Of a stretch of DNA of 44,236 nt, positions 12,526-23,316 are shown piece after piece (position 1 is the stretch's first letter; each line of letters begins with the position of its first letter). The notes below the pieces were generated by a model. The model ran no database searches. It was not told where the DNA came from and saw only the letters and a list, made by a program, of their open reading frames with translations. The stretch comes from Plakobranchus ocellatus. Taxonomy: Eukaryota; Mollusca; Gastropoda; Plakobranchidae. The stretch covers positions 318,656 to 362,891 of the forward strand of contig BLXT01006232.1 in NCBI GenBank assembly GCA_019648995.1. Direction: 5' to 3'. Position numbers and translations under genes: made by a program.

Positions 12526-14226
12526 AACTATATGAAAGAAAGAGGGCAGAGGGAGAAAACTCCATCTAGATGTGGAAAAAAAATCCGGACACAAAGAGTT
12601 AAGTATCAACAAAATACGCCCCCACAAAAGCATATTTCAGAGCTTTCCCTCGTTTTCAGAATAACAGCCCATACTATCCAGTTTTTTTGTTATACATTGT
12701 ATCAAAAACTTGGAAAAAAAAAAAACAACTGTTGTTACATAAAGCCTTTGAAAATATATTGACAATATCACAATATGCATACAGTAAAATTATTATCATT
12801 CATGCAGTGACTAAATATTCCAGTCCTAAAGATACAAGTTAACTGGGCCAGATTGCTGAAAGATTTCCTCCAAGCAATATCACCCTTTTTTCAAAATCTC
12901 AAACTCAGCTTTAATGACTTCTCACGATTCAAACTCAACAGGAAAAAAATGTCTAGGAATGTCTATTGGAGAAATAAAAAAAAGGCATGAAGAGCAAATC
13001 TTGGGTAATAATAATAAGTAGAACATGGACATACATCGTCACCACAGAATGAAACATTTATCAGCTGCAACAGACATTAAAACACAAGAACATTTGTGAT
13101 TATTCTTCTCATTTGATAACAGAAATCTCTCATAACACTTAGGGAAGTCTCCCAATATTTGACATTATTTATCAGTGGAGTTTGCCTAACATTAACAAGG
13201 CCCATTATCCCATTTTTCCACAGTCATATACTCACAAAGAAAAATGAAAGTTCTGCATTGGGAATACTTCATTCTTTGACAAAAAAATTCTACTTTTTTT
13301 TTGTTTTTTAAATAGATTCAGATCTAAAACAAATAAAAAAAAAGATCTCTGAAGTTATATAATTCAAACAATGCTAAGATAGGAATACGAGACTTTAGCT
13401 TAAAAATACTGAGATTAATACTTGGATTTTCAATATTGTTTTAATTTATAAATCATCTCAGAAAATGCTAAGTTCATTCTATCTGAGATATCTACTTCTA
13501 CAAACAATAGAGGGTATAAAGACAAATCAAACCATATGCCTTGACAAGTAACTCTTTTGGCATTTAAAATTCTCTTAAAAGAATTCAAAGAGACAATAAA
13601 TAATTCTAAAACTAATCTATATTTTATACTTCATCCATAATGTAAGATACGAATATTCAAATTGTTTATAACAATATACAGTCAACAATTTTTTATGGAG
13701 TGATGCAATAATGAAGGTTTAATGTAAGAAAAACAAAAAAAATAGCCAACAGTTAAAAGCCATGTATGATTGTCAGAATTTTGTACACATACTATTTCAC
13801 ATATCACATTCCTGTTTCACCACGCAGTAAAATTTAATCTCTTGGTTTGCTTACCTTAATGGAAAACTAACTGCCTACTTTGGATTTTATATATTTTTTT
13901 CCCTCTGCCTCTGACCAATAAAAAGGAAGTTTAAGGTAAGATAAGTTTGTCTTCATGATTCTAACAACATCCATAAAAATTCTCATAAAATTAAAAAAAA
14001 AAAAACAATCAAGAGAAGAATTTTTTTTTGTTGCCCGGTGCTAACAACAGATGGACGGTTCATATCATATTTCTCTATATTTTTTTCATGTGTTGTTCAC
14101 CACACGTAAGCCTCCTTGGGCTCTGCTTCTGTCACTTTGTTACAGAGCATCTGTCATGACAGTATCCGCGACATTAAGGTATCATTTTTGTGTTTGCTTT
14201 CTTTATCTTCATAGCAGGGTGAGATC
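12526..14226. other. probable JKAMP 3' UTR and downstream DNA
   Basis: AT-rich sequence downstream of the JKAMP stop on the minus strand. A weak poly(A) candidate for JKAMP is ATTAAA on the minus strand at 13833-13838 (TTTAAT on plus). No coding exon or RNA gene is recognised. Confidence 0.45.
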
Positions 14227-17200
14227 TCAAACTCCTTGAAGACTATTGGTTTTAAATGGGTAAACAAGACTTGGATCTGTGAATTTCACCGTGAGAATGT
14301 AGAAGATGGTTGGGAAAGGTACAAGAGCAAGAAGTGGAGCATGGAAAGATGGCTGGCTCATTCCTGTAATAGAGATCATTCCGTACGCATGCAGCAACCA
14401 ATGACCCAGTAGGATAGTTAGGCTGCGCACATTGGTCAAGCTGTGCTTCAAAAGTTCCCGGATTTTCTGTTAAAAAAAAAAAAAGAAACAGATTCACAAT
14501 GGATACAGAAATATAACAAGAGTTATATAATTATGAGAAAAGGACACAGGAAAAAATTTGATAAAATTTCATGACCTAGATTACAATTACAATTGCTGCA
14601 AACTGAAGCTTTCATTTATTCTTCCACCAAACTCAAAACACAATTTTACGATACCGGGTACATAATAAATTGAGGCACAGATTCTTACAATAAGATTTTT
14701 CTTAGCTATAACTTTGATGCTGATTTTATATACCCAGTAAAGCAGTCAAATACTTTTCACCAACACAACCGGCATACCACACTTTCAATGAAAGGCTTTG
14801 AAGAGTTAAAAATGTAGGATATCTTGCTCATCAAACATTCTGCCTGTTAAATTTTTTTTTTTTTTTTTGATACAAAGAGTGATCAGACATCAGCATCTAA
14901 TCAGAACTAATATTACATTTGTTAGAATGCTAAAGAAAAAGGCAAATTGTATCTTTTCTGATGTAAAATATCTTTACCAGTCAAACCGAAAAAATTTCCC
15001 TCTACAAATATAAAGTCAATTTTAAAAAAATCAGTAACATCAAAGCTTTTGATATAAAAATGGAGATGAAAGAAATATTTACCTGCTCTTCCTCCATTGC
15101 TAGATGACAAGCACTTGTGATCACAGACACAACAACAATGATGTATGGAAAGGCATAATCTGAAAAAATAAGACATGACAACGACAAACAAGAAAGATAA
15201 TTGACATAATTGTTTTAATCTCTGCCAAAATATATCAAAATAATAATCTTATTTTCAGACAATTAAAACTCATTTTAATGAGTTTTCTTTGGTCACTGGC
15301 ATACATATATTACTGTATATAAATTTGTAAAATCTTTAACATTTTAAAGGTTACCCTATTTTAGAGGTAATAAAGATGAAATCAATGACTGACGTAATTG
15401 ATATAGCATCCTTGGTTAGTAAATTTTCCAGCCCTTTGATGCTCTAACATGTCACTGTAAACAATTTCCTCTTCAAATTTTATTATTCAACTTACAAATA
15501 ATGCCTCCAAGCACAGCATGAATAAGTATGAGAATAGGCAAGAAGTACAAGGCAGAATATATGGCTTTTGATCCCTGACAATCAGCCAACTTATATGATA
15601 GCAGTGGGCGGAATACCATCATGAAGAAAAGGCATAAAGTGTAGTAGATCAGGACCATGGTGTACCTGTAAAAGAAATGACACAACTTGAGTCAACAAGT
15701 CGGACAAAACATACCATAAAAAGAGGTCTAATGAAAGCATTTGGATATAAAATACATGCAATCCTAATAATAAATAATTCTGTTTGGCCAACATGTTTTT
15801 ATTAGTCACAGACTGTTGCTAAAATTCCACATAAATAAAAAAAAAAGGCTTGGCATTTCAACTGAAACAACAGCTTTTTTCTCTTTCTTCAATGCAATTT
15901 TCCTTACACATGACAAAATGAAGAAAAAAGATGAAATAAATTTGAAGAAAAAAAAACACTCATGAATTACAAGCAAGCACAAAGAAATAACAAGACTGTT
16001 TCTAAAAATTTTAAAAATACTTACACCACTCTAAAAAAAAAATTTTTTTTTTAATCGGCATTTAAAAAAATGTTTTCAAGGATATGATGGATAGAGCTTT
16101 TTCAACTCTAGAAATCTAAAAAAGACAAAAGCGGGACAGTTGATCACATGATTATCTCATTAACGTTGGACTGATTTCAAAGTAAGAGCACTTCCAAGTT
16201 AACTGTTCTGGAGCACAAAAAAACAAAAAAAAAAACTAAGACCACAACTTACAAAGGAAAGACAATCTCCTGGGTACAGTAAATCGTGTGGTAGTAGTCT
16301 GGCGTTGGGTTAAAGAATAAAGTATACCAGTCACTGAACTGCTCAACTGAACAAGAGCGGACAGACATCTTGCCAGCTGGATCTGAGAGGAATAGAGTCA
16401 ACCATGCAGACAGCACTGTCTCTATAAACGCTGACAGGTCAAAAAGATACAGGCATCTGGGAATAGAAAAGAATACACTGATTAAAAATAGAAAAGACCT
16501 ATCTTAATATAATACCTTGTGCAAGACAAAAATGTGTATGTTCAAAATTGCTTAGTCATAGCTCTTAATGGAATTTTTAATGTCTCTCAAAATCAAGCTG
16601 GTATTTTATGTGGGTCAAAGTGATTATTTTGCAAAGTATACTTAACTTGTTGAAAATCTTCGTTTATCTTAAACTTTCGATTTTACCAATACAGTGAAAA
16701 GTGAATTTTACCTTTTAGGTCTGCAGAAGAGATCTATGAATGCCCAATGCAACACTAAAGGCACCAGTGCCATAAAACCCAAGTAAAGCCAGTCATAGAA
16801 CGAGGGATTGCTGTTGCAACGGCGACACATAGAAGCAGCATCTGGAGCATACCCTCGAGGACATGCCTTTGCAAGGAAAGAAATATGCAGGTGGAAATTG
16901 AAAAAAAAAAGAGAAAAGAATTGAAAAAAAGAGAAGCTTAAGTCTGATTTAAAAATAAGGCAAGAGTCCTACCCGTTAGAAAAAGCATACAGCAGCTCAT
17001 TTCAAAAGTTAAAAAAATGAACCAAAAAGCGAGAAACTTGTAATACCATATTTCTTTGGGAAAGCTTACAAAAAAAAAAAAAAAACAACCCCACAGCTGC
17101 AAAAAAACTAAAAAAAACCAACATGTTCAATGATTTTTTCATTCAATATAAGATCTCAAAGCTGAAAATATATCAATTATAAACACAACTGTGAAGTTAA

Positions 17201-18260
17201 TACACTCATTCCTTAATACTTCCAAGACTTACAAGGCCTATATAGAACTGTTTAAGCAAACCTAAAAAATTTCATTATCATCCACTACTTAAAATTCTTT
17301 TGATTACTTAGTAAGTAAAGCTCATCTTTTAATTGATTTTGCTTTGGCAACTTATTCTATGGCCAAATAACCTCTTAATGTTACATATGCAAATTTTTTG
17401 TGCAATTTTATTCACGTGCTTTTTAAGGCTACTACAACACAGCATAAATAGTGTTTTAACTATTAGAAGCAATAAAAGCAAGCAAGACATAGCTGAAATT
17501 TTAGTATTTCTCTTGCAACCAGTTCTAAGACACTTTCTTAAAAGACTAGTCCTTTAACAAGTGAAAACATCCTGCTACTGATTCAAAATATTTTCATGCA
17601 GATTCCATCTTTTTATATGTGAGTCTTCTCCTAGGAAATATCAAAGATTAAATTAAGTAGGCCTAGAAGGAGAGTTTGGTGTACTTTGAGAGGTCCCATA
17701 TATATCAATAATTAAAACCAAAGTGATCCAACAGAAATGTATCATGAAAAAAAAGACTACCCCACACATTGCGCCTTCCTCAATTCGTCCGCAATAACGT
17801 CCTGGGCAAGTGTCATTTCCTGAAATAAAGAAGACAAACAGAAAACACATACAGGCCTATATACATTATGTGAAATACAATGTGGACAAATATGATGAAG
17901 AGTACATCCATATCAATACAACTTCAAAAGAAAAGAAACCACAATTAAAATCTTTTTTGGGAAAAAAAAAAAAAAAAAAAAAGTAACATATTTTACGCAT
18001 GAAAAGAAATATTTAAAACATGCAAAAAAGAAATCTGGTTTTTTTCAGGATCACTTGAAAAAAAGAACACAAAAAAAAAAAATGATCCAAAAAAGCATGC
18101 CTGAGCTCCACTAAAATCAGAAGGAATCTAAGTTTTAGTTACCTGTATATCCTTTGATGAAAGGGTACTTTGACGAACCTTGACTTGCATTTACCATCTG
18201 CCATTGTACTATAACTATCACAACTAGAACATAAATTCCAAGCTGCAAAAGCTGAGCCAT
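14227..18260 (-). CDS. JKAMP: JNK1/MAPK8-associated membrane protein homologue (JAMP)
   Basis: Multi-pass ER membrane protein. Family members associate with proteasomes and ER-associated degradation factors, and with JNK1 in mammals. Seven minus-strand exons join in phase: 18143-18260, 17761-17819, 16712-16866, 16253-16456, 15496-15665, 15083-15159 and 14227-14466, giving 340 residues (human about 311). Recognisable family blocks are CPGRYCGR, a Cys-rich stretch (CPRGYAPDAASMCRRC), FYDWLYLGFMALVPLVLHW, FSDWYTLFFNP.PDY, FMMVFRPLL, YYAFPYIIVV and GHWLLHAYGMISI. The start at 18260 is the ATG opening a hydrophobic leader (residues about 3-22) followed by VNA-S, which looks like a signal peptidase site. 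Sequons NAS (about 24-26) and NDT (about 41-43) fit a luminal N-terminus. This leader makes the N-terminus longer than human. All donors are GT (mostly GTAAGT-like). The gene is divergent to DCAF4. Confidence 0.95.
15265..15286. repeat. short perfect inverted repeat in a JKAMP intron
   Basis: AAAACTCATT and AATGAGTTTT form a 10-bp perfect stem with a 2-base loop in the intron between exons 5 and 6. No role is suggested, and such stems arise by chance in AT-rich DNA. Confidence 0.6.
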
Positions 18261-19889
18261 GATCTTGAGAGAACGTATTAAAAAATAATAATCATGAGAG
18301 GGATACAAACTGCACATTTAAAAAAAAAAACAAACAAAACCCTAAAGAATTATTCTCAAAATGCCAATTATTAAGATTTTTTCAGGCACCATTATTTACA
18401 GATACAAACCTACATCTTGTCCAATATAAACAAATCTGGGTATAAAAAATAATATTTTCTAGATCTTTACCCAGAGCTAATTATAGAAACTGGTCCTTTT
18501 TTTGTCATGGATGAATGACCTTGATAGTGTACACCCATTAATTAAAATAAAAAAAGACTTCTGTAGTTTAAAAAAAGTCAATGATCTCATAGAATTATCG
18601 AATATAAATATGTCACATAACTATAAATGAATTGCAGAAAAATAACTTTTGTGAGTGAGATTTGAATGCTATCTTGTACTGATTTTAAGATCTACTTTAG
18701 GAACTTTTTTTTACCCCTACACTATCACAGAATCACAGATATTACACAGATATACAGCTTAACAAAATTACAACTAGAATACCGATAATTTTATGTTGCT
18801 TTTCGTATCAGTGCACAAAAGCACCACCTGCAAATTTCAAATCAAGAGACAACCTTTTCGAAGTTCTTCACCTACTGAATCCAATGCAATTTAAAGCTGA
18901 AATCAGAGAAAATTTATATTTTTGAAGACATTGAAAGTTATCAGCCACTTTTTGGCTGTATATTTCTGGAAGAGGGCTGGGAAGATTAGATCTCTGGTCT
19001 GCCTAGCCAAGTTGTTTAGAGAGACCAAGATTCTGGCCTGTCTCTATCTACAATGACCAGGGAGACGAGGTTTCTGGTCAGTCTAGCAGATTTACTTCAG
19101 CCAAAAGGACAATCAGATAAGACCAGGTTGAACTTAGCCTGATGGAGGGCCTGAAAGTGTGAGATCACCTTGTGGACTGGCTATACAAAAACCCAACCTG
19201 CCTATAATTATAATTTGACTTTTAAGAAATAAACAATTTTAAGCCTTGTGACTGAGTGAGTGAATGTAAAGCAAATAAAACTAGATCTGCACTCAAGACA
19301 AAGCTTTGTGGTTTTTGTTCAAGGGCTAGATGTAAGTCACAGTCCCCGTAAAATCTCTAATTCTTCTCTTGGTTTTAGAGGACACTTACTATTTTTATGC
19401 ACATCTTGTCCATTTTCTTTATTCTGTGAGAAGATAACTAAGTAGCAAGATTGTGCAATTAAATGCCTTGGTTGTGAGTTACCTCTATGCATGCTTTATC
19501 AATCGCTTGTCAAGTAACTGTACCTAAAATATGTGCTAAATAATAATTCATAGGAAAGGCATCTAGACATGTATACCAAATTTCTGTGACCTCCAAAAGT
19601 GGCCTTTACAACATAAATGCCCAGGAGCTTTTTTGTTTGTTCCCACCTCGACTTTTTATACAGATCTAGCTCTATCTTCATAAGCTATCGACATAATGAA
19701 GAAGTCGCAGGCCAAGTTATAATGAAAATAGTACTATTTTCACACAAAATCTACACAATTTGGAGCTTTTTCGTTTGTTTCTATCAAATAATCTAGCTAT
19801 AAAAAGTTGCGGTGTGAACATTCATGAAAAAGGACATATGAAATTATGATTCTGGTGTATAGACACTACATCTTAAATCATATTATTAA
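18261..19889. other. JKAMP upstream region (divergent interval, left part)
   Basis: Region 5' of JKAMP on the minus strand; its transcription start must lie here or beyond. No clear TATA box or 5' UTR exon could be fixed. It contains a degenerate 40-bp-spaced repeat at about 18960-19090 and otherwise featureless AT-rich DNA. Confidence 0.45.
18981..19090. repeat. degenerate ~40-bp repeat, three copies
   Basis: A TCTGGTCTGCCTAGC-like segment recurs at 18992, 19031 and 19071, about 40 bp apart. Each copy is preceded by a purine-rich GAGACCAAGA-like stretch. The surroundings are less AT-rich than the flanks, which suggests the relic of a transposable element. Confidence 0.5.
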
Positions 19890-20660
19890 AAAACACTAGA
19901 TCTAGATCTATCAGTTTGTAAAGTTGATTCAATTCACATGAGTAGCTAGATAGATCTAGATCTAGATCTAGATTTCAGAGTAGAGACCCAATGTATTTTT
20001 AATGTTTCTAGATATAGGCCTCCAAGAATCTAAATTAAAGATCTATATCTAAATGGATTTAGACGTACGCATTGAGCCTTGACTGTAAAACTAAAATATA
20101 GGCTAGATATAATAGATCTAGATCTAGATCTAGAAATATAGATCTAAATTTAGGCCTTGATCCAAATTTTGCTGTCACAAATTTACGACGAGTCAAGAGA
20201 GCAGGATGTTCACTCACGAACCACAAAAGAATATTTTAATTTCTACATCTAAATTTAGATCTGTGAATGAAAGCTAGACCTTAGATCTAGACTAAAGATC
20301 TAATCTAGATCTAGATCTAGATCAGATCTAAATTTTTTATAAATCTTACCTAGCCTGGGTTTTTCTTTTTTGTAAGCTTTTTTTTTCTTCTTCAATTTTC
20401 TCCCTTGTTTCAAGTTGTTTGCTCTCTTGCATGATTTTTAACTGCTAAGAACTTCATCTTGTTGTTGCAGAAGATCTAAGCTTAGATCACTGAAATAAAA
20501 GTATCTAGAAATCTAGATCTAGATCTAGCCTAGATCTATGTACTTCTCAGGAGGCTCAGTCTTAACAGTTCGTGCAGGGAAATCTGTGTTTTATCCCTCT
20601 ATGGCTTTACCCAAATCTAGAGTCTAGACCTCGATTATAGATTAAATCTAGACCTCTATC
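19890..20660. repeat. cluster of palindromic AGATCT/CTAGATCTAG repeats
   Basis: Interrupted short runs of the hexamer AGATCT, usually as CTAGATCTAGATCTAG, recur near 19897, 19951, 20113, 20281-20331 and 20510-20540. By eye I count about 20 AGATCT copies in under 700 bp. The unit is its own reverse complement, so each run can form a hairpin or cruciform. Isolated copies occur elsewhere (21778, 22233, 28027, 28292, 37400). This sits in the divergent JKAMP/DCAF4 interval. Confidence 0.9.
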
Positions 20661-21037
20661 TTTAAATAGATTCTGATAAATGAAATCTTGAAAGCACTAG
20701 ATTAGTGCACCGAAATTTGTATTGGCAAGCCATCGAATGTGTACACGAATGTAGGTGAATTATTGATAGCGTTAAATATAATAATATTGTTAGAATGTCA
20801 ACAATTGAGATTAAGATTGCTTTTATTTTGTAATCGTTACAGGGGATTGCTGTGTGTGCATAATCGTAATTCTTTCCAAAATATTAATTTTTGAGGTTAG
20901 AACTCGCTAGCCTCAAGTGAGGCTCAATATTTTTCACAAAATAATCCAACTCCCGAATGTGCACTCAAGATAAATAAATGAAAGTTAGACTGCTAACCAA
21001 CCTGTCACTTTATAGAAGTTGACCATTTAAAAATATG

Positions 21038-21126
21038 CTTCTTCTTCTTCTTCTTCTTCTTCTTCTTCTTCTTCTTCTTCTTCTTCTTCTTCTTCTTCTT
21101 CTTCTTCTTCTTCTCCTTCTTCTTCA
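21038..21126. repeat. (CTT)n trinucleotide microsatellite
   Basis: About 25 uninterrupted CTT units followed by a few imperfect ones (CTCCTTCTTCTTCATCTTC). It is a pure pyrimidine/purine mirror repeat. The long poly-Leu open frame through it is a by-product of the repeat and not a gene. Confidence 0.98.
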
Positions 21127-22054
21127 TCTTCAGGTTCCTTGTCTGGAACAGATACTGGCGATCATATTCCTCCACTCAAACCTATTCTTAATTAACCTCA
21201 TAAAGTTATTGTTGCTACCTTTAAGACTTTTTCTGGCTAAAATTGTCTTTTGTCATCTCCTTCCTCTGTCTCTCTTCTCTCACATCTTTACATTTGGAAG
21301 AAGAATGCCAGATGTTCTAAGCCCTCTCTTCTCATCTATAGGCATTTATGAAAACCTTGCTTATTGAATGAATACATGTTTTCTTGATGAATGATCTTAT
21401 ACATAAACCTAATAAATTTTTTGCAGGAGCAGCAGCAACAACAATATTACCTGAATCACTCTTTGTGATCTCAGCTCTGAAGCATAGTTCTATGAGCTAT
21501 TGCCAAAAGGTCAATAATGGTGAATACGTCAAAAAAGAAAGCAAATAGTGCTAAAGTGAATAAAAATAAAATGTTGTGTTTGGTTCAAACAAAGTATGGC
21601 AACATGAAACCTGTGCAGAATTTCCACAGAAGATTGTGTTTTCATAGAACAGAAATAGATGGCAAACATTTCTGAGAACTTCATGTTGAGATGGCTGACT
21701 GAGATTTACGGGTCTTGTCTGTTTAAGTTGGAACTGTCAGTTGTGACGCATAATGTCCGTTGTAGCAAAAGTTTGATTCTAGATCTAATGACTAAAATCC
21801 TCGAGGACACGAAATTAGGAGCAGTCATATTATTCTTCAATGAAAAGATATTATAACGAAATAGGCTTAACAAAGCTTATGCTACTGGATTCTGCAATTC
21901 AGTCTTTTTATTTAACGCTATCCAAGTTAATGTCGGATCGTCACAACCAAAATCATCGTGATTCATGAAAACCAACTTTTGTTTCAGCGTTTTTCCTACT
22001 TCTTTCGATTCAACATTCCCATTGCGATAACTTAACAAAAGATCTCCTTTCCAA

Positions 22055-22077
22055 AATGGTGAACATGGGAAGACGCG
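22055..22077 (+). promoter_or_regulatory. candidate 3' end of a DCAF4 5' UTR exon
   Basis: The DCAF4 coding exon begins six bases after a strong acceptor (TTTATTTCAG, ending 23310), so an upstream non-coding exon must exist. A good donor, GCG|GTGAGT, lies at 22077/22078 in a locally CpG-containing stretch. If it is used, ATGs at 22056 and 22065 would open a short upstream frame that ends at a TAG overlapping the main start region. The exon start cannot be set. Other donors are possible. Confidence 0.3.
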
Positions 22078-22473
22078 GTGAGTGAATGCTTCATGTCCAA
22101 AAGTTACGGTTCGTCACATTCAACAGTGTTTACAGCTATTAAAAGTTATTTTCAATAAAATTTCACTCGCCATGGCCCCATTTTAATGAGATATCACCGT
22201 AAATGGCCGTTGTCATGATTGAAACTGAAAGATCTAATCTAGATCTATCATCGCGGACATTAAAAATTTTCCCAACTGATGAACTCAATTCATGTCCAAA
22301 GTAACAATCGACGAAGATTGTATTAAATTGTTTTTATCAGTGCTGATTTTAAAAAGAAGAGAACAGTTTTATTATCTTAGAGAAGTTTAATGAATTTTTA
22401 TAGGTGCCTATTTCAAACAGCAAAGAGTTTGTGTTACAATGCATCAAGCCTGTCTCATGTCCTCATGCTTTTT

Positions 22474-22653
22474 CATCACAACTGACAGACAATGTTGCCC
22501 ATCGCCCACTTTTGCTGTAACTGTACTGGTGCTCAATGCTTTTTTTATTGAGTTGTTTCTGGATAAAATCAATACAATTTGCTTTTTAAATCATGTTCTT
22601 GAGGTGTCATTCTGTATAGATTTGTGATAGTCTTGTCTCTGTCAGTTGTGATG
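22474..22653. mobile_element. possible 180-bp MITE with 16-bp terminal inverted repeats
   Basis: CATCACAACTGACAGA at 22474-22489 is matched perfectly, in inverted orientation, at 22638-22653. Two more copies of the 13-bp core occur at 21734-21746 (inverted) and 22810-22822 (direct). A short element bounded by inverted repeats and present as fragments nearby fits a non-autonomous DNA transposon. No clear target-site duplication was seen at these ends, so the true boundaries may differ. Confidence 0.45.
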
Positions 22654-23316
22654 CCAGACAGAAAAGACTTTCATTTTTTAAAGCATAGAGGATTTTTTTC
22701 TTCTAAATGAAAATATTAAAAGGGGTCGGTGTATCTTGGCTTAATTTACTGCCATTAAGGTTAGGAGGCCACAGAAACTGCTAGTTTTTAACAAATTTTC
22801 ATGTCCGGATCACAACTGACAGATTTGTGATTCATTCCTACTTTTTGATTAGGGCCTACTGGTATTAAGGAAAATCCATATTGCAAACTGTCTTCTCATT
22901 GTCAGAACCAAATAGAAGGATAGTTCAACTACTGAGATATATAACCCATAACATTTATCATAGAACTTTAACTTTTTACAAAGTGTTCCACTTTTCAAGC
23001 TCACCTTTTGCCAATGGCTCATATGCTTCAAAGCTTAGATCACAAAGAGAGATTCAGGTAACATTGATCGAGGTTCGGTGAAAGTCCCTTACATTATCTA
23101 TTCCATTTCAGATGAAAGATCTGAGAAAAAAAATTCTTGACAAAGATGAAGTCCTAATTCTGAATTATGAAGAAAGGTGAAGTACTAACTCTGAATTATA
23201 TAGGTTAAGAATTTTCAAAGATTCAACACTTTTGTATCAACCTCTTAAAATTCGCTTTTTTATTTAAAGATGTTTTTCTGGCAAATTAACATAATATATC
23301 TTTATTTCAGATTGCA

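Noticed and set aside
12010-12762. Two 95-codon plus-strand frames around the GC-rich block
   Set aside because: They match no family I know and lie in the probable JKAMP 3' region; length is within chance for the local composition.
16032-16054. A-run followed by T-run as a structured element (also at about 37582-37603)
   Set aside because: Expected by chance and slippage in such AT-rich introns.
21035-21367. 110-codon frame beginning with poly-Leu
   Set aside because: Created by the (CTT)n microsatellite; the remainder is not protein-like.
23112-23176. Exon-like segment with an acceptor (TTTCAG) and a GTGAAG donor, reading MKDLRKKILDKDEV
   Set aside because: It cannot join the DCAF4 coding exon at 23311 in an open frame, and DCAF4 has a good ATG without it. 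It could still be a 5' UTR exon.
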